NCBI RefSeq assembly: GCF_002177135.1
Contig: NZ_MWPH01000001.1
Coordinates: forward strand, 186,001 to 250,000
Length of the DNA stretch: 64,000 bases
Source of the DNA: Natronolimnobius baerhuensis
Lineage (GTDB): Archaea > Halobacteriota > Halobacteria > Halobacteriales > Natrialbaceae
Direction of reading: 5' to 3'
Of the stretch, positions 16,541 to 25,777 are shown piece after piece; position 1 is the stretch's first letter; each line of letters begins with the position of its first letter. Made by a program: the position numbers and the translations under genes. The notes beneath the pieces were generated by a model, which was given only the letters and a program-made list of their open reading frames with translations, searched no databases and was not told where the DNA came from.

Positions 16541-16547
16541 ATTTATG
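16541..16547 (+). promoter_or_regulatory. TATA box for the ABC transporter operon
   Basis: ATTTATG lies 27-33 bases before the ATG of the solute-binding protein gene at 16574. It is probably the main promoter of the five transporter genes that follow with overlaps or small gaps. Confidence 0.55.
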
Positions 16548-16573
16548 TAGGTTGACTCTGCATTGGAAATTGC

Positions 16574-18388
16574 ATGGCAGACTATGGTAATATAGTGTCA
16601 CGTCGAGATATGCTTGCTGTCACAGGGACAGCGGGTGCAGCCGCACTCGCAGGCTGTTTCGGCGGCGATGATAACGGGAACGGGAATGGGACCGACGATG
16701 GAAGCGCTGTCAACCCAGATCAGGAAGTTGTCGACCACGCGGACGCATACTTCCGGACGGCTGACGGTGAACATCAGATTACGGACTTTCAGTACAACCC
16801 GCATCCGTGGGCGGGCTACTCACACATTTCGTTTGCACTGTTCGCCGAGTGGACGAAATACCTCGTCGGACAGGACGATTACTATCCACACGCCGTTGAG
16901 GACTGGGACATCGACGATGGTGTGATGACGTTGCACATCAGCGACGAGTTCACCTGGGCCGATGGCGAGGAGGTCACCGCCGAGGACTTCGTGATGCAAC
17001 TCGAGCTTCTGGAAGCGCTCGAGGACGACGTTTACGACTTTACCGACGCCGACGATATCGAAGCCGTCGACGACTACACGGTCGAAATTGGCTTCGATGA
17101 GGGGACAAACCACGACGTCATGCGCCACGTCGTCCTCGACCGCGACCTCGATCACCCGCCGGCTGACTGGGCCGAGGTCCACGAGCAAGTCGTCGATTCC
17201 GACGACCCTGCTGGCGACGAAGACATCGATGTCTTCGGCCACGACGTCGATGAGCCAACCCCGTCCGGCCCCATCGACCTCGAGGAGGTTCAGGAAGGCC
17301 GAGCACTGTTCGGCGTTCGCGATGATCACCACCTCGCGGACAACTTCAACTGGGAGGGCTACGAGATGGGCCACCAGTCCGGTGGGAACGAAGGCTTCCA
17401 TCAAGCGTTTGCGGCACAGGAAATCGACGGCGTCCACAGTCTGTTCGCCGGCCCTGGCGCGCTCGAGCAGTTTCCGGACACGCTCGAGCAGATCCAGATT
17501 CCCGGTGGGTTCGGACTGGGAATGGTGTTCAATTTCGACGATGAACACTTTGGTCACCGCGAGGTTCGACAGGCGTTTGCCTACGCGATCAACACGGAGG
17601 AAGCAATCGCATCCGCCGGTGCGGACACGAAAATGGAGTTCCCGGTTCAGACCGGGCTGACGGTCCCCGCAATCGACGACTGGCTCGAGACGGACGAGTA
17701 CGAGAGCTACGAGCAGGATCTGGACATGGTCGCCGAACTGCTTGAGGAGGCAGGCTACGAGCGAGAGGACGAAGACGACACCTGGGAACGAGACGGCGAG
17801 ACGCTCTCCTTTGAGATTATCGCCCCGGCGGGATGGGGTGACTGGGTGACGCCGACGAGTACGATTGTCGACCAGCTCAATATCGCTGGCTTCGATGCGC
17901 AACTCCAGACGGAAGATCAGGGTGTCTGGAGCGATAATCTGGCGAACGGTAACTTCTCCGTTGCTGCCTACGGCCATACTGAGGGTGGTAACGCCTCGAT
18001 GAACCATCCGTACTTCACCTTCCGATGGAAGTTCGAGAACCCAGACCACGGCCGACCGAACTTCTTCAACTATCCCGAAGACGAGGAGATCACCGTCGAC
18101 GACGGCGATGGCGGCGACCTCACTGTCAATCCACGCGAGGAAATTTCGACGATTGCAAACTCGAACGACGACGACGAGATTCAAGACCGCGTCGAGAACC
18201 TCTCTCGGCTGTTCAATGAGGATCTGCCGATGTACCTCATCGATGAGAAGTACGAACAGTCGTTCCTCTCTCGAGACGGCTGGGAGTTCCCACAGCAGGA
18301 TGATTCGGATCACTTCATGGCGTTCTGGCCGCTGTACTGGCTCGCAAAGCAGGACGAACTCAAGGCGACGGCCGCAGCAGAGAACTAA
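16574..18388 (+). CDS. ABC transporter solute-binding lipoprotein, family 5 (oligopeptide/oligosaccharide type)
   Basis: This 604-residue extracytoplasmic receptor binds the transported solute. The N terminus VSRRDMLAVTGTAGAAALAG followed by Cys is a Tat-type signal with twin arginine and a lipobox LAGC at about residue 28. A Gly/Asn/Asp-rich linker follows, as is usual for haloarchaeal surface lipoproteins. The mature part is an SBP_bac_5 domain, with FTWADGEEVTAEDFVMQLEL near residue 125 and REVRQAFAYAINTEEAIASAG near 332. Family 5 receptors bind peptides but also beta-glucan or manno-oligosaccharides in several thermophiles. The flanking GH2 and GH3 genes favour oligosaccharides here. That substrate is inferred. 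Confidence 0.9.
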   Translation: MADYGNIVSRRDMLAVTGTAGAAALAGCFGGDDNGNGNGTDDGSAVNPDQEVVDHADAYFRTADGEHQITDFQYNPHPWAGYSHISFALFAEWTKYLVGQDDYYPHAVEDWDIDDGVMTLHISDEFTWADGEEVTAEDFVMQLELLEALEDDVYDFTDADDIEAVDDYTVEIGFDEGTNHDVMRHVVLDRDLDHPPADWAEVHEQVVDSDDPAGDEDIDVFGHDVDEPTPSGPIDLEEVQEGRALFGVRDDHHLADNFNWEGYEMGHQSGGNEGFHQAFAAQEIDGVHSLFAGPGALEQFPDTLEQIQIPGGFGLGMVFNFDDEHFGHREVRQAFAYAINTEEAIASAGADTKMEFPVQTGLTVPAIDDWLETDEYESYEQDLDMVAELLEEAGYEREDEDDTWERDGETLSFEIIAPAGWGDWVTPTSTIVDQLNIAGFDAQLQTEDQGVWSDNLANGNFSVAAYGHTEGGNASMNHPYFTFRWKFENPDHGRPNFFNYPEDEEITVDDGDGGDLTVNPREEISTIANSNDDDEIQDRVENLSRLFNEDLPMYLIDEKYEQSFLSRDGWEFPQQDDSDHFMAFWPLYWLAKQDELKATAAAEN

Positions 18389-18421
18389 CGAACGCGCACG
18401 ATATCAGTATACGAACGCTCT

Positions 18422-19435
18422 ATGAAGTGGTTTATCAAGCGGACGGGACAAGCACTCTTTACGCTCTGGGCGGTCGCGACGCTTTCGTTCGGGCTTATCC
18501 GGCTTATGCCAGGCGGTGCGGCAGATATGATGGCGACCCAGATTCAGCAAAACTCTCCCGGGACGAACATCCCACGAGAACAACTGCGAGAACAGATCGC
18601 ATCGCAGCTACAGATCGACCCAGATGCACCGATTCACGAGGCCTACTACCAGTACATGTCGAGTCTGGCTCAGGGAGACTTTGGCTACTCGATTCGCTAC
18701 GACGAGCAAGTCAACACCCTGATCGCCGACGTTCTGCCATGGACGCTGTTTCTGATGGCACTTGCAACGCTGGGAATGTTCGCGTTAGCACTGTCGCTTG
18801 GTGCAATCATGGCCTACAAAGAAGGATCGTACTTCGACCTCGCGAACACTGGGGTTGGCATCTTCCTCAGCTCGGTTCCGTACTACGTGGCAGCCGTTGT
18901 CTTCATCGCGGTGCTTGGCTATCGGACACCGCTGTTTCCGACCGGCGAGCGCTACCCATCGGGTGTCGATCCCGGACTCTCACTCGAGTTCATCTTCGGT
19001 GCGCTCCACCACGCCACGTTGCCCGCACTCTCGTTTATCATCACCGGCTACGGACTGCTCGCGCTGACGATGCGCGGCAACAGTATCCAGACGCTCGGTG
19101 AAGATTACGTCAGAGTCGCACAGTTGCGGGGCCTCTCTGACCGTCGAATCGCACTCCGGTACGTCGGTCGCAACGCCGTGTTGCCGCTGTATACCAGCCT
19201 ACTGATCTCCATCGGATTCATGTTCGGTGGCTCGATCATCCTCGAGATCCTCTTTAACTACCGGGGGATCGGCTTCATCATGGAACAGGGGATCATCTAC
19301 CGTGATATGCCGCTGATGATGGGGACGTTCCTCGTCATCACGTTCGGCGTGGTGATCGCAATCTGGATCGGCGATGCAACGTATGGCAAACTAGATCCGC
19401 GGATCAAATCGGGTGATGAAGGTGAAGCGTACTGA
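18422..19435 (+). CDS. ABC transporter permease, DppB/OppB type
   Basis: The 337-residue inner component has six membrane helices and the binding-protein-dependent permease signature near RVAQLRGLSDRRIALRYVGR (about residues 230-250). That segment is the EAA loop that docks with the ATPases. It starts WFIKRTGQALFTLWAVATLS, typical of DppB. It lies 33 bases after the receptor gene and overlaps the next permease by 20 bases, so they form one operon. It should form a heterodimer with the 19416 product. Confidence 0.9.
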   Translation: MKWFIKRTGQALFTLWAVATLSFGLIRLMPGGAADMMATQIQQNSPGTNIPREQLREQIASQLQIDPDAPIHEAYYQYMSSLAQGDFGYSIRYDEQVNTLIADVLPWTLFLMALATLGMFALALSLGAIMAYKEGSYFDLANTGVGIFLSSVPYYVAAVVFIAVLGYRTPLFPTGERYPSGVDPGLSLEFIFGALHHATLPALSFIITGYGLLALTMRGNSIQTLGEDYVRVAQLRGLSDRRIALRYVGRNAVLPLYTSLLISIGFMFGGSIILEILFNYRGIGFIMEQGIIYRDMPLMMGTFLVITFGVVIAIWIGDATYGKLDPRIKSGDEGEAY

Positions 19436-20492
19436 CGACACACGCGATGACGACGTACGGCCGGATGGGGGAATGTTCTCCCAGTCTGAGATTACACAGG
19501 TTACACGCAAACAACGTGCTGAGGAGTGGATTACCGAATCGATTACCAAGCCGTTCCATATCGCCTGGTCGGACTGGCGAACGAAGATCGGCCTGTTGAT
19601 CATCATCGGCTTCCTCGGCATGGGACTCGTTGCCTGGATCTCGTCATCAACGTGGTGGCTGCTGGATCGACTCACGCTGATTGAGCAACCGATTGCCGGT
19701 CAGGGTGCGCCCCGAACACAGCCGTTCGAGGATATGAGCCATCCGCTTGGGACCGATATGAGCGGCCGTGACATGATCTCTGGCGTCGTCCACGCGACAC
19801 CGACGATGATTCAGATGATCCTCGCCGGTGCCGTCTTTACGATTATCGTCGCGACTATCGTCGGCACCGTCGCCGGCTACAAAGGCGGTCGGACGGAGAC
19901 CATCCTCATGACCGCAAGCGACATCGCGATGACGATCCCCGGCCTCCCGCTGGTGATCGTCCTCGTCGTCCTGATCGAACCCCAGTCGCCGGCGATAATC
20001 GGCATCATCATCACGATCAACGTCTGGGCCGGGATTGCACGGACGATCCACTCCCAGGTCCTCTCGTTGCGAGAGAACTCCTACGTCGAGGCGTCGCGGA
20101 CGATGGGCATCGGGACGGGAACGATCATCCAGAAGGATATCCTCCCGAATCTGATGCCGTACATCCTGGTCAACTTCGTGTTCGCCTCGAGGCGGGTGAT
20201 CTACGACAGTGTTGCACTGTACTTCCTTGGGTTCCTCTCCTTTAGAGGGGTGGAAAACTGGGGTGTGATGATGAACCTCGCGTACGAAAACGCGAGTGCG
20301 TTGCTCAACCCCAACGCGACGTACATGCTGGTCGTCCCGATGTTGCCAATCGTGATCCTCTCGTTCGGCCTGATGCTGTTCGCACAGGGGACCGACCGAC
20401 TGTTCAATCCACGCGTCCGCACGCGACACGAAGGGAAAACTGATCCAGATGACAGCGAGGAACCAGACCCAATGACGACGGTGGCACAATGA
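19416..20492 (+). CDS. ABC transporter permease, DppC/OppC type
   Basis: The 358-residue second permease has a polar N-terminal extension of about 50 residues and then a membrane helix GLLIIIGFLGMGLVAWISS. A large external loop, including HPLGTDMSGRDMISGVVHATP, is characteristic of the DppC branch. Five further helices and an EAA loop (YVEASRTMGIGTGTIIQKDI) follow. The ATG at 19416 is used; a GTG directly before it is also possible. The start overlaps the preceding permease by 20 bases and the stop overlaps the next ATPase by 4 bases, so translation is coupled. Confidence 0.9.
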   Translation: MKVKRTDDTRDDDVRPDGGMFSQSEITQVTRKQRAEEWITESITKPFHIAWSDWRTKIGLLIIIGFLGMGLVAWISSSTWWLLDRLTLIEQPIAGQGAPRTQPFEDMSHPLGTDMSGRDMISGVVHATPTMIQMILAGAVFTIIVATIVGTVAGYKGGRTETILMTASDIAMTIPGLPLVIVLVVLIEPQSPAIIGIIITINVWAGIARTIHSQVLSLRENSYVEASRTMGIGTGTIIQKDILPNLMPYILVNFVFASRRVIYDSVALYFLGFLSFRGVENWGVMMNLAYENASALLNPNATYMLVVPMLPIVILSFGLMLFAQGTDRLFNPRVRTRHEGKTDPDDSEEPDPMTTVAQ

Positions 20493-21643
20493 GCATGCAC
20501 GAACAGGACTCCACAACTGATCGCGAACTGTACCAGACGGCCGATCCAATCGTCGAAATCAGAGACGCCGAAGTCGTCTTCGATATGGAGCGTGGCGTCT
20601 CGCGAGTCCTCGATAACGCCAATCTTGATCTCGAGCGAAACGAGATTCTCGGTGTCGTCGGCGAGAGCGGCAGCGGGAAATCGATGCTCGCCTCTGCGTT
20701 GCTCGATGCCGTCGTCGATCCGGGGATTCTCTCGGGCGAGATTACGTATCATCCCGAGGGCCGCGAGCCGATCAACGTCCTCGAACTCGACGATCAAGAG
20801 CTGAAACAACTGCGCTGGGAGGACATCTCGATGGTGTTCCAGGGCGCGATGAGTTCGTTCAACCCGACGATGTCCGTTGGTGCCCACTTCGAGGAAACGC
20901 TGAGTGCACACCACTACGACATCGACGAGGGGATGGCCCGTGCACACCAACTCCTCTCAGATCTGTACCTCGAGCCAGAGCGCGTCCTCGAGTCGTATCC
21001 CCACGAACTCTCAGGCGGGATGAAACAGCGGGCGTTGATCGCACTCTCGGTGATTCTCGAGCCGGACGTCCTCGTGATGGACGAGCCGACGGCGGCGCTC
21101 GACCTGTTGATGCAACGGTCGATTCTCTCCCTGCTCGAGGGGTTAAAAGAGAAGTACGATCTGACGCTGTTGTTCATCACGCACGATCTGCCGCTGGTTG
21201 CGGAACTCGCCGACCGGATGGCAGTCATGTACGCCTTCGAGATGGTCGAAATCGGTGCGACCGACGAGATTCTTGGGAACGCAGCACATCCCTACACGCG
21301 GGCACTGTTGAACTCGACGCCGAATCTCGACGCACCACTCTCGGAGATGCAGGCCATCGAGGGCTCGGCACCGGACCCTGTCAACGTGCCCGAGGGCTGT
21401 TCGTACCATCCGCGCTGTCCGCTTGCGGATGAGGAGTGTGAGTCGTCCGACCCGGACTATCAGGCGGTTTCCGACCAGCACAACGTCGCCTGCTATCACT
21501 GGGACCAGGCAGCCGCGGAAATCCCGTTCAATATCGAGGGCGATAGCGGGACGAACACGACGATGCACAGCGATACGACCGAGAGCGGCCGTGATGACCA
21601 ACCACACCCCGATACCGCTGAACCAGCAGGTGATGAGCGATGA
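20489..21643 (+). CDS. ABC transporter ATP-binding protein, DppD/OppD type
   Basis: The 384-residue ATPase energises the importer. It shows Walker A GESGSGKS near residue 56, the ABC signature LSGGMKQR near 173, Walker B VLVMDEPTAALD near 193 and the switch histidine in ITHDLP. The C-terminal oligopeptide-transporter region contains CSYHPRCPLADEECESSD and a further VACYHW, four to five cysteines that in relatives can bind an iron-sulfur cluster. It overlaps the upstream permease (ATGA) and the downstream ATPase by 4 bases. Confidence 0.91.
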   Translation: MSMHEQDSTTDRELYQTADPIVEIRDAEVVFDMERGVSRVLDNANLDLERNEILGVVGESGSGKSMLASALLDAVVDPGILSGEITYHPEGREPINVLELDDQELKQLRWEDISMVFQGAMSSFNPTMSVGAHFEETLSAHHYDIDEGMARAHQLLSDLYLEPERVLESYPHELSGGMKQRALIALSVILEPDVLVMDEPTAALDLLMQRSILSLLEGLKEKYDLTLLFITHDLPLVAELADRMAVMYAFEMVEIGATDEILGNAAHPYTRALLNSTPNLDAPLSEMQAIEGSAPDPVNVPEGCSYHPRCPLADEECESSDPDYQAVSDQHNVACYHWDQAAAEIPFNIEGDSGTNTTMHSDTTESGRDDQPHPDTAEPAGDER

Positions 21644-22752
21644 CAAACGAGACACTCGTCTCACTCGAGAACGTCGAAGTGCACTTCGAAGAAGAGAAAG
21701 GACTGTTCGATTTCGGCGATCCAGACGTTGTTCGCGCCGTTGATGGCGTCTCGCTCGATATCGAAGAAAACGATGTGGTCGCATTGGTCGGCGAATCTGG
21801 CTGTGGCAAGACCACGCTCGGCAAGACCTCGATTGGGCTGCAGCGCCCGACTGGCGGCAGCGTCCGCTATCGCGGCCAGGACATCTGGGATGCCAAAGAC
21901 GGCCGCGGCGATGTCGACACCCCCTACGATGAGATTCGTCGCTCGCTGCAGATCATCCATCAGGACCCCGGCAGTTCGCTCAATCCGAACCGCCGCGTGA
22001 TGAAGATCCTCGAGGCGCCACTGAAGCGCTGGCAAGAGGAGATGAGCGCCGGCGACCGTCGCCGCGAGGTCCTCGAGATGTTAGAGCGCGTGGGGATGAC
22101 CCCGCCGAACGATTACGCCGGCCGATACCCACACCAGCTCTCAGGCGGCGAGCAACAGCGGGTTGCACTCATCCGCGCGCTGTTGATGGATCCGGACCTC
22201 ATCCTGGCTGATGAGGCGATTTCGGCACTCGACGTCTCGTTGCGCGTTGAAATGATGGATCTCATGCTCGAGTTACAGGAGCAGTTCGATACGTCGTTCG
22301 TCGCCGTGTCACACGACCTCTCGAACGCACGGTACTTCGCCTCACACGGCGATGGCCGGATCGGTGTGATGTATCTCGGTCGACTCGTCGAAGTCGGGCC
22401 GCCAGAGCAGATCATCAACAACCCGAAACACCCCTACACGAAGGTGCTTCGCTGGGCCACGCCGGACTTGCGGGCGGGTGCCGACGGTGGCGAGCCGCCG
22501 GTTCGAAAAATCGACATTCCGGACCCGAAGAATCCGCCAGCAGGCTGTCGATTCCACACGCGCTGCCCGAAAGCGCGTGAGGCGTGTCGTGGCGATACAC
22601 AGCCACCGGCGTATCAGCTCAGCTCAGATCACAAGGTTGCGTGCTTCAGAGAGGATGACGGCCACGAGTACTGGTCGAGCAGTCCACTTCCGGGAACGGA
22701 CGACGACCCCGACTCGACCGAGTCAGATGCTGCGTCATCCGTTTTGGACTGA
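21640..22752 (+). CDS. ABC transporter ATP-binding protein, DppF/OppF type
   Basis: This 370-residue partner ATPase has Walker A GESGCGKT near residue 53, signature LSGGEQQR near 168, Walker B LILADEAISALDVS near 188 and switch His in VSHDLS. The C-terminal region has CRFHTRCPKAREAC and VACFRE, again a cysteine set as in other oligopeptide-type transporters. With the 20489 product it should form the heterodimeric motor on the cytoplasmic side. It is the last gene of the transporter operon; the GH3 gene follows from its own promoter. Confidence 0.91.
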   Translation: MTNETLVSLENVEVHFEEEKGLFDFGDPDVVRAVDGVSLDIEENDVVALVGESGCGKTTLGKTSIGLQRPTGGSVRYRGQDIWDAKDGRGDVDTPYDEIRRSLQIIHQDPGSSLNPNRRVMKILEAPLKRWQEEMSAGDRRREVLEMLERVGMTPPNDYAGRYPHQLSGGEQQRVALIRALLMDPDLILADEAISALDVSLRVEMMDLMLELQEQFDTSFVAVSHDLSNARYFASHGDGRIGVMYLGRLVEVGPPEQIINNPKHPYTKVLRWATPDLRAGADGGEPPVRKIDIPDPKNPPAGCRFHTRCPKAREACRGDTQPPAYQLSSDHKVACFREDDGHEYWSSSPLPGTDDDPDSTESDAASSVLD

Positions 22753-22815
22753 GCACCAACGCGGCTAACTCGTTTGGCAGTGCCGGTACGAAGACTGGCA
22801 TGTTGGTGCATATAA

Positions 22816-22835
22816 TTTACTATTTTTAGAGTAAA
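22816..22835 (+). promoter_or_regulatory. AT-rich inverted repeat upstream of the GH3 promoter
   Basis: TTTACT (22816-22821) and AGTAAA (22830-22835) form a perfect 6-base inverted repeat with 8 bases between. It lies directly upstream of the TATA box at 22844. It could be an activator or repressor site, or part of a terminator for the transporter operon because it contains a T-run. Confidence 0.35.
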
Positions 22836-22843
22836 AACTAATG

Positions 22844-22850
22844 TTTTATG
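22844..22850 (+). promoter_or_regulatory. TATA box for the GH3 gene
   Basis: TTTTATG lies 25-31 bases before the ATG at 22875, consistent with a leaderless transcript separate from the transporter operon. Confidence 0.55.
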
Positions 22851-22874
22851 TACTGGCTGCTGTAAGAGGGCGGT

Positions 22875-25079
22875 ATGACCGAGCGAATCGAGTGTGATTC
22901 GAACGCGGAGACTGTCGCAGCGTTGCGATCCGAGCTGACGCTTTCGGAGAAAGTCGGGCAACTCGTTGGCACGTTTGTCGGGTCGATGGGTGATCGAGAC
23001 ATCTCTGTTGCTGATGCAAAATCGGAGGTCGTCGAAGACAACGTTGGCACCGTCGCGGCGTTTGGCATCGGTGTTTCTCGATATCACGACGCAGAACGCG
23101 TCGCCGAAATCGCGAACGAACTCCAGCGAACAGCACTCGAGGAGACCAGTCACGGAATCCCGCTCCTGTTGCCCGTTGATGCAGTTCACGGGCACGCGTA
23201 CATTCACGACGCAACGGTGTTCCCTCACGGCCTCGGCGTCGCCGCAACGCGACATCCTGCGTATGCGCGGACGGCTGGCGAGATTACGGCGACTGAGATG
23301 CGAGCGACGGGTGCGAACGTGAACTATGGGCCAACGTCCGACGTGGCTCGAGACCAGCGTTGGGGACGAACGTTCGAAACGTACGGCGAGAGTCCGCTTC
23401 TGTGCGGGCGCTTCAGCGCGGCGGCGATTTCCGGGCTGGAATCGACGACTGACAGCCCGCGAGTCGCGGCGACGGCAAAACACTTCCCGGCCTACGGTGA
23501 CTCGGCTGGTGGCGAAGACGCCGCCGTCGTGGACCGCTCGAGTACCACCATGTACAGTCAACTGCTCGCGCCGTTCGAGGACGCACTCGAGGAAGATCCC
23601 TCCATCGTGATGCCGTGTTACAACTCGATTGATGGCGAACCAGCCCACGGCTCGCGGCGGTATCTCACCGAACTGCTTCGTGAACGACTCGGCTTCGACG
23701 GGGTCGTCGTCTCCGACTGGGGCGGCGTCGATCATCTCCACGAAGACCACCGGGTGACAGCCTCCCAGCGCGGGTCGGCGAAACGGGCCGTCCAGGCCGG
23801 TCTCGATCAGGTCTCGGTTGGCCATGGCGAGTACGCTGCTCACCTCGAGTCGCTCGTTGAGGCGGGCGAACTCTCCGAAGAACGCATTGACGAAGCCGTC
23901 GACCGCATCCTCGCGCTGAAAGTCGATCTCGGATTGTTCGACGATCCGTTCGTCGACCACGAGCGAACGAGCGAGATCATTGGCCGGGACGATCACCGCG
24001 AGGCAGCCTACGAGACGGCCAAAGACTCCCAGACGCTCTTGAAAAACGAGGACGACCTGCTCCCGCTGTCGCCATCGCTCGAGTCAATCCTCGTTGCCGG
24101 ACCGAACGCCGACTCGCTGCGCCACCAGTACGGCGGCTGGAGTGTCAAGCATCCAGAGGCGGACTCTGGAACGACCGTTCTCGAGGGCGTTCGAGACCGC
24201 GTCAGCGAGTCGACGACGGTTCGGTACGAACAGGGCGCGACGATGACCGAATCAGTCGATCCCGATGCGGTCAAATCCGCGGCGGCTGACTCGGACGTCG
24301 CTGTCGTCGTCTGTGGCGAGAACTGGTACTTCCATGAGTTCGGCCCGAACCAACTGGTCGGCGAGACTGGCGAGTTCCCGACGCGCTCGCAACTCGAGTT
24401 GCCACCCGCACAGCGGGAATTGCTCGAGACAGTTCACGCGACGGGGACGCCGACTGTTCTAGTGACCATCACGGGCCGTCCGCTCGCGATTTCGTGGGCC
24501 GACGAGCACATTCCAGCGATTCTCCAGTCGTACTACCCAGGCAGCGAGGGTGGCCGCGCTGTCGCGGACGTCCTGTTCGGCAAGCACAACCCCGCAGGCC
24601 GGCTTCCGATCAGCGTTCCACGGTCGGCCGAGCAGTTGCCCTCGAGATTTAATTACTACGCACACCCGACCCCAATCGGCGACGACGAGCATCCCGACAC
24701 GTACGATCCACTGTACGAGTTCGGTCACGGTGAGAGCTACACCACCTTCGAGTGCTCGACCCTCGAGGTCGACGCCGACGAAATCGGGCCTGCCGAGTCC
24801 GTTCGGGCGACGATCACCGTCGAGAACACTGGCGACCGCGCCGGCGCTCGCGCGCTCGATTTCTTCCTGCGCGACGAGGTGAGTTCCATCGTCCGCCCAG
24901 TTCGTGAACACGTCGCCTTTACGCGTGTCTCGCTCGAGCCAGGCGAGTCGACGACCGTGTCGGTGACGATTCCGAACGCTGCACTCGCCGTGACCGACTC
25001 TCGAGGCCGCCGAACTGTCGAATCCGGGGCGTTCGAACTGACCTGCGAGGACTGTTCGACGACGTTCGAGGTTCGGTAG
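22875..25079 (+). CDS. glycoside hydrolase family 3 beta-glucosidase
   Basis: This 734-residue GH3 enzyme hydrolyses terminal beta-glucosides or related beta-glycosides. The barrel domain has GIPLLLPVDAVHGHAYIHDA near residue 93, AKHFPAYGDSAGGEDAA near 205 and the nucleophile Asp281 in FDGVVVSDWGGVDHL. The alpha/beta sandwich domain ends in LQSYYPGSEGGRAVADVLFG, and a fibronectin-III-like domain closes the protein (RATITVENTGDRAGARALDF onward). No signal peptide is present, so it acts in the cytoplasm on imported oligosaccharides, in step with the GH2 enzyme. GH3 also includes beta-xylosidases, which cannot be excluded. Confidence 0.92.
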   Translation: MTERIECDSNAETVAALRSELTLSEKVGQLVGTFVGSMGDRDISVADAKSEVVEDNVGTVAAFGIGVSRYHDAERVAEIANELQRTALEETSHGIPLLLPVDAVHGHAYIHDATVFPHGLGVAATRHPAYARTAGEITATEMRATGANVNYGPTSDVARDQRWGRTFETYGESPLLCGRFSAAAISGLESTTDSPRVAATAKHFPAYGDSAGGEDAAVVDRSSTTMYSQLLAPFEDALEEDPSIVMPCYNSIDGEPAHGSRRYLTELLRERLGFDGVVVSDWGGVDHLHEDHRVTASQRGSAKRAVQAGLDQVSVGHGEYAAHLESLVEAGELSEERIDEAVDRILALKVDLGLFDDPFVDHERTSEIIGRDDHREAAYETAKDSQTLLKNEDDLLPLSPSLESILVAGPNADSLRHQYGGWSVKHPEADSGTTVLEGVRDRVSESTTVRYEQGATMTESVDPDAVKSAAADSDVAVVVCGENWYFHEFGPNQLVGETGEFPTRSQLELPPAQRELLETVHATGTPTVLVTITGRPLAISWADEHIPAILQSYYPGSEGGRAVADVLFGKHNPAGRLPISVPRSAEQLPSRFNYYAHPTPIGDDEHPDTYDPLYEFGHGESYTTFECSTLEVDADEIGPAESVRATITVENTGDRAGARALDFFLRDEVSSIVRPVREHVAFTRVSLEPGESTTVSVTIPNAALAVTDSRGRRTVESGAFELTCEDCSTTFEVR

Positions 25080-25553
25080 GGTCAGGCGCTGGTTCCAGAG
25101 ACTGTCGCGCCGTATTTAAGGTTCGAAATCTGGGTTTCTCGTTTGTTGATGACCGGCAGCCAGTACAGAGTGACTGCGCTCGATTCGATTACACATGTGT
25201 ATAGTATAATACTATGAATTTTGTTATATATTCCCCACTCGAGTCTGCCTTTGAGAGACAATAACGCGGGAAATCCGATTTAGACGGCCAGATGGGTGCA
25301 TATACTGTTTCAGCGTAGATACCAACGGATTCTCTTTCAGGACGCGATATTTGGCTTTTTATTGTCTCTTATTCAGATTTCCACGCTCTCACTCGATGAG
25401 CGCATATTATATATGTTTCCTGTCTATTTCTATCTCCAATATGTATTTTGGTATGTTTATTTCACTCTCGAGCAGTCACGGCCACTGATAACTACTGAAC
25501 GTGTGAAGCCGGGCGACTATAGCGGGGGAGTCGGCTAGTCGAGCGTACGACGA
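25080..25553. other. AT-rich non-coding region at the right edge of the sugar cluster
   Basis: About 470 bases with clearly lower GC than the flanking genes (25195-25250 and 25295-25460 in particular). A GTG-initiated 80-codon frame at 25296-25538 encodes a hydrophobic, Phe/Tyr-rich peptide, but its codon use is unlike every neighbour. I see no RNA gene. A TATA-like CTATAG at 25518-25523 may serve the zinc ribbon gene at 25554. Confidence 0.45.
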
Positions 25554-25769
25554 ATGGGACGAAAGTACGTCCGCGACCTGCGGTGGGGGTGGCAGTGTCC
25601 GCGCTGTGAAACCGATGTGCCGGTCTCGAGAGATCCGTCGACGGAGACGTTCCGGTGGGAGTGTCCAACCGAGTCGTGTTTGTCGGTCGGATTTGGCTTT
25701 TCATCGCGGCGAAAGGCCCGGATTGCACTCCGTGAATATCACGAGCGGTATCAAGAAATATATCGATGA
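25554..25769 (+). CDS. 71-residue zinc ribbon-like protein
   Basis: The product contains a CPRC knuckle at about residues 15-18 and a second cysteine pair in WECPTESC at about 36-42. A basic, arginine-rich C-terminal helix, SSRRKARIALREYHERY, follows. The spacing suggests a single zinc-binding ribbon. Such small proteins are abundant in haloarchaea and mostly uncharacterised. It converges on the spermidine synthase-like gene, ending 8 bases from it. Confidence 0.6.
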   Translation: MGRKYVRDLRWGWQCPRCETDVPVSRDPSTETFRWECPTESCLSVGFGFSSRRKARIALREYHERYQEIYR

Positions 25770-25777
25770 ATGTCGAT

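Noticed and set aside
16820-18313. 497-codon antisense frame over the solute-binding protein gene
   Set aside because: Its low-complexity Val/Asp-rich translation mirrors the real gene and has no motif or promoter.
22629-23996. 455-codon antisense frame over the GH3 gene
   Set aside because: It crosses the intergenic promoter and the GH3 start and lacks any domain; the GH3 reading is certain.
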